This document shows, one piece after another, positions 44,301-55,600 of a stretch of 64,000 nucleotides of DNA (position 1 is the stretch's first letter; the number at the start of each line of letters is the position of its first letter). This stretch comes from Piscicola geometra (Eukaryota; Annelida; Clitellata; Hirudinida; Piscicolidae). The DNA is taken from contig OX030959.1 in NCBI GenBank assembly GCA_943735955.1, positions 9,449,915 through 9,513,914 of the forward strand, written 5' to 3'. A program made the translations under genes and the position numbers. A model generated the notes under the pieces. That model did no database searches and had not been told where the DNA came from. It was given only the letters and a program-made list of their open reading frames with translations.

Positions 44301-47097
44301 GGTGAGGAAGATGGTGGAGATGAGAAAGATGGTGGAGGTGAAGAAGAGGGTAGAGGGGTGGAAGAGGGTAGAAGGGTGAAAGAGGGTGGAGGGGTGGAAG
44401 AGAGTGGAGGTGAGGAAGAGGGTGGAGGGGTGGAAAAGGGTAGAGGGGTGGAAGAGGGTGGAGGGGTGGAAGAGGGCGGAGGGGTGGAAGAGGGTGGAGG
44501 TGAAGAAGAGGGTGGAGGGGTGGAAGAGGGTGGAGGGGAGGAAGATGGTGGAGGGGAGGAAGAGGGTGGAGGGGAGGAAGAGGGTAGAGGGGTGGAAGAG
44601 GGTGGAGGGGTGGAAGACAGTGGAGAAGAGGAAGATGGTGGAGGGGAGGAAGAGGGTGGAGGTGAGGAAGAGGGTGGAGGGGTGGAAGAGGGTAGAGGGG
44701 TGGAAGAGGGTGGAGGGGTAGAAGAGGGTGGAGGGGTGGAAGAGGGTGGAGGTGAGGAAGAGAGTGGAGGGGTGGAAGAGGGTGGAGGGGAGGAAGATCG
44801 TGGAGGTGAGGAAGATGGTGGAGGTGAGGAAGATGGTGGAGGTGAGGAAGATGGTGGAGGTGAGGAAGATAGTGGAGGTGAGGAAGAGGGTGGAGGTGAG
44901 GAAGAAGGTGGAGGGGTGGAAGAGGGTGGAGGTGAGGAAGAGGGTGGAGGGGTGGAAGAGGGTAGAGGGGTGGAAGAGGGTAGAAGGGTGAAAGAGGGTG
45001 GAGGGGTGGAAGAGGGTGAAGGGGTGGAAGAGAGTGGAGGGGAGGAAGAGGGTGGAGGGGTGGAAGAGGGTAGAGAGGTGGAAGATGGTGGAGGGGTGGA
45101 AGATGGTGGAGGGGAGGAAGATGGTGGAGGTGAAGAAGAGGGTGGAGGGGAAGAAGAGGGTGGAGGTGAGAAAGAGGGTGGAGGTGAGGAAGATGTTGAA
45201 GGTGAAGAAGATGGTGGAGGGGAGGAAGATGGTGGAGGTGAGGAAGAGGGTGGAGGTGAGGAAGAGGGTGGAGGTGAGGAAGATGGTGGAGGGAAGGAAG
45301 ATGGTGGAGGTGAAGAAGATGGTGGAGGGGTGGGAGAGGGTGGAGGTGAGGAAGAGGGTGGAGGTGAGGAAGAGGGTGGAGAGGGAGGAAAAGGGTGGAG
45401 GTAAGGAAGATGGTGGAGGTGAGGAAGATGGTGGAGGTGAGGAAGATGGTGGAGGTGAAGAAGAGGGTAGAGGGGTGGAAGAGGGTAGAAGGGTGAAAGA
45501 GGGTGGAGGGGTGGAAGAGGGTGAAGGGGTGGAAGAGAGTGGAGGGGAGGAAGAGGGTGGAGGGGTGGAAGAGGGTAGAGAGGTGGAAGATGGTGGAGGG
45601 GTGGAAGATGGTGGAGGGGAGGAAGATGGTGGAGGTGAAGAAGAGGGTGGAGGGGAGGAAGAGGGTGGAGGTGAGAAAGAGGGTGGAGGTTAGGAAGATG
45701 TTGAAGGTGAAGAAGATGGTGGAGGGGAGGAAGATGGTGGAGGTGAGGAAGAGGGTGGAGGAGTGGAAGAGGGTAAAGGGGAGGAAGATGGTGGAAAGGA
45801 GGAAGATGGTGGAGGTGAGGAAGATGGTGGAGGGGTGGGAGAGGGTGGAGGTGAGGAAGAGGGTGGAGGTGAGGAAGAGGGTGGAGAGGGAGGAAAAGGG
45901 TGGAGGTAAGGAAGATGGTGGAGGTAAGGAAGATGGTGGAGATGAGGAAGATGGTGGAGGTGAAGAAGAGGGTAGAGGGGTGGAAGAGGGTAGAAGGGTG
46001 AAAGAGGGTGGAGGGGTGGAAGAGAGTGGAGGTGAGGAAGAGGGTGGAGGGGTGGAAAAGGGTAGAGGGGTGGAAGAGGGTGGAGGGGTGGAAGAGGGTG
46101 GAGGGGTGGAAGAGGGTGGAGGTGAAGAAAAGGGTGGAGGGGTGGAAGAGGGTGGAGGGGAGGAAGATGGTGGAGGGGAGGAAGAGGGTGGAGGGGAGGA
46201 AGAGGGTAGAGGGGTGGAAGAGGGTGGAGGGGTGGAAGACAGTGGAGAAGAGGAAGATGGTGGAGGTGAGGAAGAGGATGGAGGTGAGGAAGAGGGTGGA
46301 GGTGAGGAAGAGGGTGGAGGGGTGGAAGAAGGTAGAGGGGTGGAAGAGGGTGGAGGGGTAGGAGAGGGTGGAGGGGTGGAAGAGGGTGGAGGTGAGGAAG
46401 AGAGTGGAGGGGTGGAAGAGGGTGGAGGGGAGGAAGATCGTGGAGGTGAGGAAGATGGTGGAGGTGAGGAAGATGGTGGAGGTGAGGAAGATGGTGGAGG
46501 TGAGGAAGATAGTGGAGGTGAGGAAGAGGGTGGAGGTGAGGAAGAAGGTGGAGGGGTGGAAGAGGGTGGAGGTGAGGAAGAGGGTGGAGGGGTGGAAGAG
46601 GGTAGAGGGGTGGAAGAGGGTAGAAGGGTGAAAGAGGGTGGAGGGGTGGAAGAGGGTGAAGGGGTGGAAGAGAGTGGAGGGGAGGAAGAGGGTGGAGGGG
46701 TGGAAGAGGGTAGAGAGGTGGAAGATGGTGGAGGGGTGGAAGATGGTGGAGGGGAGGAAGATGGTGGAGGTGAAGAAGAGGGTGGAGGGGAGGAAGAGGG
46801 TGGAGGTGAGAAAGAGGGTGGAGGTGAGGAAGATGTTGAAGGTGAAGAAGATGGTGGAGTGGAGGAAGATGGTGGAGGTGAGGAAGAGGGTAGAGGTGAG
46901 GAAGAGGGTGGAGGTGAGGAAGATGGTGGAGGGGAGGAAGATGGTGGAGGTGAAGAAGAGGGTGGAGGTGAGGAAGATGGTGGAGGTGAGGAAGATGGTG
47001 GAGGTGAGGAAGATGGTGGAGGTGAGGAAGATGGTGGAGGTGAAGAAGATGGTGGAGGTGAAGAAGATGGTGGAGGTGAGGAAGATGTTGAAGGTGG
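41375..47097. repeat. 18-bp minisatellite array of 5.7 kb with higher-order repeats
   Basis: Units of 18 bp such as GGGGTGGAAGAGGGTGGA and GGTGAGGAAGATGGTGGA. The junction GAGGGAGGAAAAGGGTGGAG followed by GTAAGG recurs at about 42714 (a variant), 43831, 44284, 45400 and 45905, giving alternating blocks of about 1117, 453, 1116 and 505 bp; the order of unit variants is repeated inside these blocks. Because 18 is a multiple of 3, very long frames stay open on both strands (1965 codons on the minus strand, 41315-47212); their composition simply restates the repeat. Confidence 0.95.
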
Positions 47098-47099
47098 CT

Positions 47100-49262
47100 A
47101 GTGGAGTGAAATAGTGGAGGTTGTCAGAGGTATCGGCAAGAAAGAGTTTCTGCAGTTTCTCACTAGAGTCTGTATATGGCATCAGGAGAACATCTTTTTT
47201 ATATTCCCTCAAGATTTCCCCAAAGGCTTTTTGAATGCCGCAAACAAAAAGAAGATAATTAAAGTCGTTAGATTGAAGGTTATTGGCAAAAAAATAGAAT
47301 TAAAGAATCACTTGAAAGGATAGGCGTAAAGATGCGCGCAAGTGAAGAGATAATAAACCAGTGGTCTTAGTTTATAAAAGGGGGGTAGGTCGTAAAAGTA
47401 AGGAAATATGAAACTACTTTGGAAACGTGTAAAAGTGAAGCAGGTTTGAAAAAGAAAATAAAGCCTTTCAATTTATCAATTTGCAGGTCGTAAATCTGTG
47501 AGATCGAGGCGAGAAAGCGATTTTAATGCATGTGAATGGATGCAATGTGAGTGGTTGGAATGGTAGGTGATGGGTGGATGAAGTGGAATGTGATGGGTAG
47601 ACTATGATGATGAGTAGATGATAAGTAAAAGGTTGATGGATGAGGGCATGATGGATGGATGGATGATGATGCAAAAGGATGATGGATGGGTTGGGATGTC
47701 CATCGAGTGTGGGGCATCCATCATGCGAGCGCCAGGAGGTGTTCTGGAGGGGTGGTTGGAAGGACGCTAGAAAGGTGGTGGATTAAATAGAAATAATATT
47801 TAAAAAAGGGAAAACTAATTTTGGAAATGCTTATGGTTACTGAGGATTGTCTTTAAAATTAAAAGATTTATTAGCAAAAGTTTAAAAAAAAAAAATTAAA
47901 TAATAGTATTTTTCAAAATAATTATTATTATTAATATTTATAAATATTTTCATAACGAAAATGAGGTGTCGTAAATGTATTTTCAAAGAAATTTTCAAAA
48001 AGCTGATAAAAAATAATTATCAAGAAATATTAAAAGCTACTTAATGATTGAATGCACAGTAGAGGCTTTTGAAAGAAATGAAAAGAGATTGATTAGATTG
48101 ATGTGGGATCAGTGGAATGGCTGGAAGAGGAGTGGTGAGTGGTGGAAGGATGGAAGATGCATGGGAAGTTAAGAAAGATTGATCGTTTCAAAGAAGTTGC
48201 AGATAAGAGATGCAGCAGCAATAGCGATCATTACGCATTATATACTTTCTTCAACGTTGCGTGAAGTCTTGGGGAAATCTGTTAAATAATCAACATTTTG
48301 TTCGGTTCTAAAAAACGGCAATATGCGTATATCCAGATCTTGTTGAAGCTTGTATATTCAACTAAAATATAAATATTTATTTTTACGTCTTTATAAATGT
48401 ATTTTATTTAATGAGTTAATAACAATAATTTTGAAATTATTGACTTACTTAGTCAAAAAAAAAGAATCTATCTTTTTTGATTAAATTAACATTTGAAGTT
48501 TCGAGATGGACATCTCAGCTCGGAGATGTATGAGTGAATGTTTCCACTTTCTATACAAACACCAAAACTTCAAAGTACATTTACGATAATTATTTTTTAT
48601 AGCTGATAATAACCACACTTTTCATTAAAAGCGCTTCACTCTTCAAGCCTTCGAAAGATCAAAAATAAAGTTTTTCGAATTTACAAATTTTCGATTTCTC
48701 CTAAAGTCTCTCGGTGCCACAGTGGCCATAAAGAACGCAACAAGATCTCTCTTCTCCCCTATTAGCGCCATCAACTGCCTTCGGACCTATTAGCCCTTAT
48801 GGGGGTTGTAGTATTATTAGCAAAACTGTTAGTGGTAATATCAGTACTTGCAAACCTTCTAAAAGATCAAGTATTCAGTGGTCTTTCCAGTCTCTGTCGC
48901 CGTGACTTGAGAAAAGGAGGTTCTTGCAAGTTTTTCTTGAAGCTTGAAAATTCATTTGTGCGGTATTTCTTCTAACGACGTCTCTTACACCAAGTAATGC
49001 GTTTTTCTCTTTAAAAGTTTGAGCGATTTCTAAATTTATAAACAACAACAAAAAATTACCAATAACTCCAACAGCAACATAAAAAACAAAAAAACCACTG
49101 AAAAAACATCACAAGCACAACATCTTAGTTTATTCACATATGAGTTTTGTGCTTTTTGTCAATTAAGGAGAAAAGAGGTGTTTGCAACGTGGAATGGTTT
49201 AAGCAGGACAGGAGCTGTAAGTTGCCAAAGAAGGATATACCACGTGATAAAGAGTGGGTGGA
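47100..49262. other. Non-coding stretch
   Basis: Unique AT-rich DNA, with a loose GATGGATGATG-rich patch at 47560-47700. No gene or RNA recognised. Confidence 0.5.
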
Positions 49263-49264
49263 GG

Positions 49265-49440
49265 ACTAAATGGATGGAAGGACTAAATGGATGGGAGGAT
49301 GAATGGATGGGAGGATGAATGGATGGGAGGATGAATGGATGGGAGGATGAATAGATGGGAGGATGAATGGATGGGAGGATGAATAGATGGGAGGATGAAT
49401 GGATGGGAGGATGAATGGATGGGAGGATGAATGGATAAGT
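49265..49440. repeat. 16-bp minisatellite GAATGGATGGGAGGAT, about 11 copies
   Basis: Nearly identical copies, two with ATAGATGG. Confidence 0.95.
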
Positions 49441-49990
49441 GCCTGAAGGAATGATTGGATGAGTGCATGGAAGAATGGAAGAGTGAGTGAAAGAGGAATG
49501 GATGAAAGTTAGAAATGAAGAAAAGAACCTTGAAGAGTGTATGGAGAAGGGTTCTTGTGTTCTGGTGATCTATCTTTGTTAATGACCTTTTACTTCTTGG
49601 TATTGACTTCTTTTGTTATTTGCATTCTTTTTGATCATAAGACTCACTTTCCATTGATTTTTATTCCTCTAAAAACTTCTTTTCCATTAATTAATTTTCT
49701 TTCCTTTTATCTGAACTTCTTTTCCTCTTTTCCCATCCACCATTTTCTCATATTTTCTTCATCTTAGACTTTCCAAGTCATTATTTTCTCCTTAGATTTA
49801 TTTCGAAATGGAAGATGACTAGTCTGGCCGGAGGTGATTTGGTGAATGAATGGCTAGAAAGACTGTAAATAATGCAAGCGTTTAAGGAGGGTGAGGCAAG
49901 CCAACTCGCTTAAACCACTTTAAACTAAACTGTGATTGTGTGTCTGTTTTAGGGTGAGTTTTGTGCCTGTAGTGATCTGCGGTGGTGCTC

Positions 49991-50067
49991 AGGTGAAGGA
50001 GTGACTAAGTGGTTAACGACTCACGGCTCATATCCATAGGTCGTGGGTTCGATTCCCACACACCCTA
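49991..50067 (+). mobile_element. tRNA-Met-like element (tRNA pseudogene or SINE head)
   Basis: A-box-like GTGACTAAGTGGTTAACG, anticodon-loop-like CTCATAT (CAT at the anticodon place) and AGGTCGTGGGTTCGATTCCC. The T arm is perfect: GTGGG (50043-50047), loop TTCGATT, CCCAC (50055-50059), then ACACCCT and A as the acceptor 3' side. The 5' acceptor and anticodon stems do not pair well, so it is unlikely to be a working tRNA. No CCA is encoded, as expected in eukaryotes. It may be the head of a SINE whose body runs into the A-rich sequence at 50104-50145. Confidence 0.6.
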
Positions 50068-50196
50068 GTAGCCTATATTTTTTGAAAAGAATATTGGTAG
50101 TTCCAAAAAAAACTTGAGCCCCGTGAACAGAAACTAAGAAAAAAATCTCTTTATCTCTTCACCGGTATTGGGAAATTGTGAGTTTACACTTTAGAG

Positions 50197-51222
50197 ATGG
50201 GTGGATGCAGTGATGGGTGGATGCAGTGGTGGGTGGATGCAGTGGTGGGTGGTGCAGTGGTGGGTGGATGCAGTGGTGGGTGGATGCAGTGGTGGGTGGT
50301 GCAGTGGTGGGTGGTGCAGTGGTGGGTGGATGCAGTGGTGGGTGGATGCAGTGGTGGGTGGTGCAGTGGTGGGTGGTGCAGTGGTGGGTGGATGCAGTGG
50401 TGGGTGGTGCAGTGGTGGGTGGTGCAGTGGTGGGTGGATGCATTGGTGGGTGGTGCAGTGGTGGGTGGTGCAGTGGTGGGTGGATGCAGTGGTGGGTGGT
50501 GCAGTGGTGGGTGGTGCAGTGGTGGGTGGATGCAGTGGTGGGTGGATGCAGTGGTGGGTGAATGCAGTGGTGGGTGGTGCAGTGGTGGGTGGTGCAGTGG
50601 TGGGTGGTGCAGTTGTGGGTGGTGCAGTGGTGGGTGGTGCAGTGGTGGGTGGTGCAGTGGTGGGTGGTGCAGTGGTGGGTGGTGCAGTGGTGGGTGGTGC
50701 AGTGGTGGGTGGATGCAGTGGTGGGTGGTGCAGTGGGGGTGGTGCAGTGGTGGGTGGTGCAGTGGTGGGTGGTGCAGTGGTGGGTGGATGCAGTGGTGGG
50801 TGGTGCAGTGGTGGGTGGATGCAGTGGTGGGTGGTGCAGTGGTGGGTGGTGCAGTGGTGGGTGGTGCAGTGGTGGGTGGTGCAGTGGTGGGTGGTGCAGT
50901 GGTGGGTGGTGCAGTGGTGGGTGGTGCAGTGGTGGGTGGTGCAGTGGTGGGTGGATGCAGTGGTGGGTGGTGCAGTGGGGGTGGTGCAGTGGTGGGTGGT
51001 GCAGTGGTGGGTGGTGCAGTGGTGGGTGGATGCAGTGGTGGGTGGTGCAGTGGTGGGTGGATGCAGTGGTGGGTGGTGCAGTGGTGGGTGGTGCAGTGGT
51101 GGGTGGTGCAGTGGTGGGTGGTGCAGTGGTGGGTGGATGCAGTGGTGGGTGGTGCAGTGGGGGTGGTGCAGTGGGGGGGGGGGTGCAGTGGTGGGTGGTG
51201 CAGTGGTGGGTGGTGCAGACAT
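50197..51222. repeat. 15/16-bp G-rich minisatellite GTGCAGTGGTGGGTG, about 67 copies
   Basis: Two unit forms, GTGCAGTGGTGGGTG (15) and GATGCAGTGGTGGGTG (16), in irregular order, with a larger block repeated (the GCAGTGGGGGTGGTGC variant recurs at 50734, 50975 and 51155). It ends in a run of ten or more G at 51171-51182. All + frames are open by composition only. Confidence 0.96.
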
Positions 51223-51224
51223 TT

Positions 51225-52096
51225 GGAGATTACATGCATTTAGATAAAACCTTTTGAAATGGTATTATAATTGAAAGGAATAAACAGGCACGCATTTGAA
51301 GGAGTCATGGCTTCTTTGAAGAGACTGACGAGTTGAAAGTTAAATTGATGGAAGGGTGAAAAGATAGCTTGATGGATTACCGAGACGAGCTCAATAGTCC
51401 TAAAGGACGATTCTCAACGGTCTTTTTGAAGCTCAAATGCAGCGCTAGTGCTAAACTTAAAAGTCAGTTAAAGATTCAGAGAGCATACGGCACTTTGACA
51501 GCTTGACAGGCCTTTCATGGTAGGGATGTTTTGAGATTTCTAATGGATCCAAGTCCCTTCAAATGAGATGGATACTCAAATTCAAATCTAAATAAAGTTT
51601 TTAAAATTATTGTTTTGAGTATTTTTAAAGAGATTAACTCACGAGACACTTTTTGTATCGTCGATACAAAGTATAAACGTCAATGTGTAAGCAGTTGTAA
51701 CATGAAGGCCCTTATATATGTATCTATTATGACAAGGTTTCTAAATCAACTTTGCAGATTCTCCCTGGAAGAAATATACATATAGACGCTCTTTTAATGA
51801 TTTAGAATGCAGTATTCTTATCCCAAAATAACATTTGTTTGAGTGCTTATGGGATGCCATTTTTTTATTTCCGATTTAAAAAGATTATTTTTAATTCTTT
51901 GAATTTTTATTTTGAGCACTTCGGAAGCTTAAGAATGCTATCTTGTATGAATTCGGGTCGAATATTTTCGTTTCAAAGCATTATAAAGCAACTTTTTTGG
52001 TTTTCGGAAAACTGACTTTAAAACAAAACAGGAGAACTTCAATGGGACGATGACGACATAACTGCTGGAATGTTCAGTTGAAAGTTCACGAGGCAA
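51225..52096. other. Upstream region of the protocadherin gene
   Basis: Unique AT-rich DNA of about 870 bp between the G-rich array and the first coding exon. It should hold the promoter and 5' UTR, but I see no decisive core-promoter element. An in-frame TGA at 52079 sets the limit of the coding frame. Confidence 0.4.
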
Positions 52097-52624
52097 ATGA
52101 CATTCGGAGCAAAATGGACAATAAAGATGTTCAATAAAGAAGAAATCAAAGTGCGTCTGAGACTTGCGTCGGCATGCTGCTTGTTAGGATGCGTGTTGGT
52201 GTGCAGTGGTCAGCGAGAAATCATTGACTTGCACTACACTGTGGAAGAAGAAGTGTCTCCCAACACCTACCTGGGCAACGTTTTTAACGACTCCAACCTC
52301 TCCTCCATCCACCCACCTGAAGCCCTCGACCGCCTATACTTCACTTTCTTCAAGCAGCTGCGACAGCATCGCAACCACAGTCACCACCACCAGCAGCAGC
52401 AGCAGCAGCAGCAGCAGGAGTTCATGAGTTTTTCGTTGGACTCGAAGAGCGGTGACTTGAGGGTCTTCAAGCGTCTGGACAGGGAGGAAGAGTGTCCAGG
52501 ACAAGAATCGTGTGCCGTCAAGTTCGACATCGCCGTCAGACCAGTCGAGTACTTCAGCATCCTGCGAGTCATCGTCACCATCGTCGACATCAATGACAAC
52601 CCTCCCATCTTCCCCATGCAAAAC
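52097..52624 (+). CDS. Protocadherin exon 1: signal peptide and EC1
   Basis: Contains the two candidate starts (52097, 52127), the signal peptide, a HSHHHQQQQQQQQQ run, LDREEECPGQESC and the closing VDINDNPPIFP. Donor AAC/GTAGGT, phase 0. The Gln run is encoded by pure CAG repeats. Confidence 0.9.
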
Positions 52625-55600
52625 GTAGGTAAAACTTTACTTTTCAATTTAAAGCCTAAAACTACCATCAATTTCTAAATTGATTTTTTGAAACTTATTA
52701 CATCCTAATCAGCTCATTTCGCTCTAAGGTTAAGCTGACAGTGTCAGAGAGCACTGCTGTGGGAGGCACCCTGAGCCTGCCTGCAGCCGTTGACGAAGAC
52801 AGTCCTCGCTTCTCCATTCAACGACACCTCGTGCACCCAGGCTCGTCCCTCTACAGAAACACCATCGACCAACACTTTTACTTCTTGTTCAATTCTTCCA
52901 GAGTTGACAACTTTTCAGCCTTGTATTCTCATTTTGCGAAGAGCCAACAAAGCCACGATTTCAACAAACACCGCCATTATCACCATCACGACAACCATCA
53001 TGACAACCACCACGACAACCATCATAGCAACCACCACGACAACCATCATAACAACCACCACGACAACCATCATGACAACCACCGCGGATACTTCAACTTT
53101 CTTTCTCCGAACCACCACTCAAGCCTTCACACTGCGAACCTCCCGAGCATTGAGAACCCCTTCGAGATGACGCAAGGACAAGGAAGGTCAGGTTCCATCG
53201 AGGCGGGTTTCCGCCTCACGCACCCACTCGACAGGGAGCAGATATCATCGTACTACTTCATCGTCGAGGCCGTCGACAACGAAGACCTGCTCCAAGCGAG
53301 GAAGACCATCGAGCGGTCCATCCTCAGAGTCAAGATCGAGGTTTCCGACGTGAACGACAATGCTCCCAGTTTTGAGCACAGCGTGTACGAGGTCTCCGTG
53401 AAGGAAGACATCCCCGTCGGAAGCATCATCGCCCACGTTGAAGCGCTTGATCCGGACCATGGAGCCAACGGACAGGTATGTAGCTTAGTTACGATTGCAG
53501 TGCAGTGCTTATCTAAGCGATGCAAGATTTTAGTTTAAATTATAAGCACCAATGCGTCTCTTGTGTCCTTCAACACGCAGGTGACTTACGAATTGAGTTC
53601 TCTCACAAACAACGCTTTTGGAGACGTCTTCGCAATCGACAGGTTCAGTGGCGAAGTGATGAACAAGCAGACACTCGACCACGAAAGCACCTCCTTCTAC
53701 CAGCTCACCGTGGTGGCTCAAGACCAGGGGCCTGGCTCCACGCCCATCACTGTGTCTGTCAAGATCATCGTCGAGGATGTCAACGACAACGCTCCCAGCA
53801 TCTCTGTTGACACGCTGTCCTCGCAGTTCGGAGTGACCAGGGTGCAGGAGAACTCGGAAGCGAACACCTTTGTAGCACATGTCTCAGTCAACGACCCAGA
53901 CAGTGGTCTCAATGGTAGGGTAAACTGCGTCTTGAACAGCTTCAACAAAGACTTCGACTTGAAACTCATTCTGGATTCCGAGTACCAAATAATGACGACC
54001 AGAATGCTTGACCGGGAAGCACAGGCGCAATACCGGCTAGAAGTTGAGTGCTTCGACTCTCCGATCGATCCAGACCGCGTGTTGCTCGGCACGGCTCATA
54101 TAAAGGTGGAAGTGACCGACGTGAACGACAACAGTCCTCAGTTCTCCAAGAGCCACTATGTTTCAGAGATGCACGAAAACAACTACGTGGGAGCCTTCGT
54201 GAGCACTTACTCTGCATTCGACCATGACGAAGGCAAGAATGCAGAAGTGATCTACTCCATCAGGAACCCTCCTTCGAGACAAGCGAGCAGTGTTCCAGTA
54301 GACAGCATGTTGAAGATCGATGCGAGGACAGGAGTCCTCACCACCCTGGTGTCGTTCGATCGAGAGATCGTTGAAAACATCGAGTTTCTGGTGGTAGCTG
54401 AGGACATGGGCCATCCCAGTCTGACCAGCACCGTGCCTGCCAAGATCGTCATCGCTGACGTGAACGACGTGGTGCCGAGGTTCAGTCAGGAGTCTTACAC
54501 CTTCGAGGTGATGGAGAATGAAGGGAAGGGAGTTTTTTTAGGCAGAGTGCAAGCCTCAGACGAAGACCTCGGAGACAATGGAGTGGTCTTCTTCGAGATA
54601 GTTCCATTTGCCGGAGACTATGAGAGCCAAGTATTTGATTCCTACTGGAAAGACGAGATTGCTTCTGACCAAGGCGGTCACTCCAACGACCACAAAACCG
54701 ATTATTCCTCTTTTTCACACCACGAGTGGTTTTCAGTTGACTCAACCTCAGGCGTCCTCACCACCACCACCTCGTTCGACAAAGAGGTCAAAGAGTCTTA
54801 CCACCTGGTACTGAAAGCCTCGGACAGTTCCTTCGACAACCCTCTCACCTCCACCTGCATCGTCACCGTCATGATCATCGATCAAAACGACAACACTCCA
54901 GTCATCACCCACCCCCTTTCCAACAATAAGTCTGTTGAGGTGAGGCATTCAAATACATTTTGAATCTATTAAGAAAATATTTTAAGATTCTTCATTATTT
55001 AAACGGATTTTCATGCAACTTACGACTTCATGCGAAATCTTCTTCCCAACGATACATTCGACTATCATTGCAGGTAGCGACTTCTTCTCCGGAGGGCACT
55101 TTCATCTTCCAGGTGCTTGCATCTGACGCAGACTCCGGAGACAACTCCAGGCTTTCCTACTTCATCTCCCCTCCCAGCCCCTTGTTCAAGATCGACGACG
55201 AGATTGGCTCTATTTATGTAGCGAGTAATAAATTTTTATATTCATAAAAATCATTACTTAATTATTTAAAAATCATTCAAATATAATTACTTTATTTTTG
55301 TTTATGACGCTTCAGACATTTTTTTCTTTATCTTTTTCGATAGGCTATTATATTTGATTGTCCATTCAGGCGGTGTTTGCCTGTGTAGGCCGCATAAAGG
55401 AGGCACGTTCAGTGTCGAAGCACACGAAACAAAGATGCATAATTTAAAGACGAACTTTTTCTTTCAATTCTCTTAATTAAACTATTTCCATTACCTACTT
55501 TTTTTAAGTTCCTTCTTTACAATCTCTCATTCATGTTTTGACGACTTCTTGCGTGTTATCTTCACACTTTCATCGATCACACATAGGCAATCGATCCATC

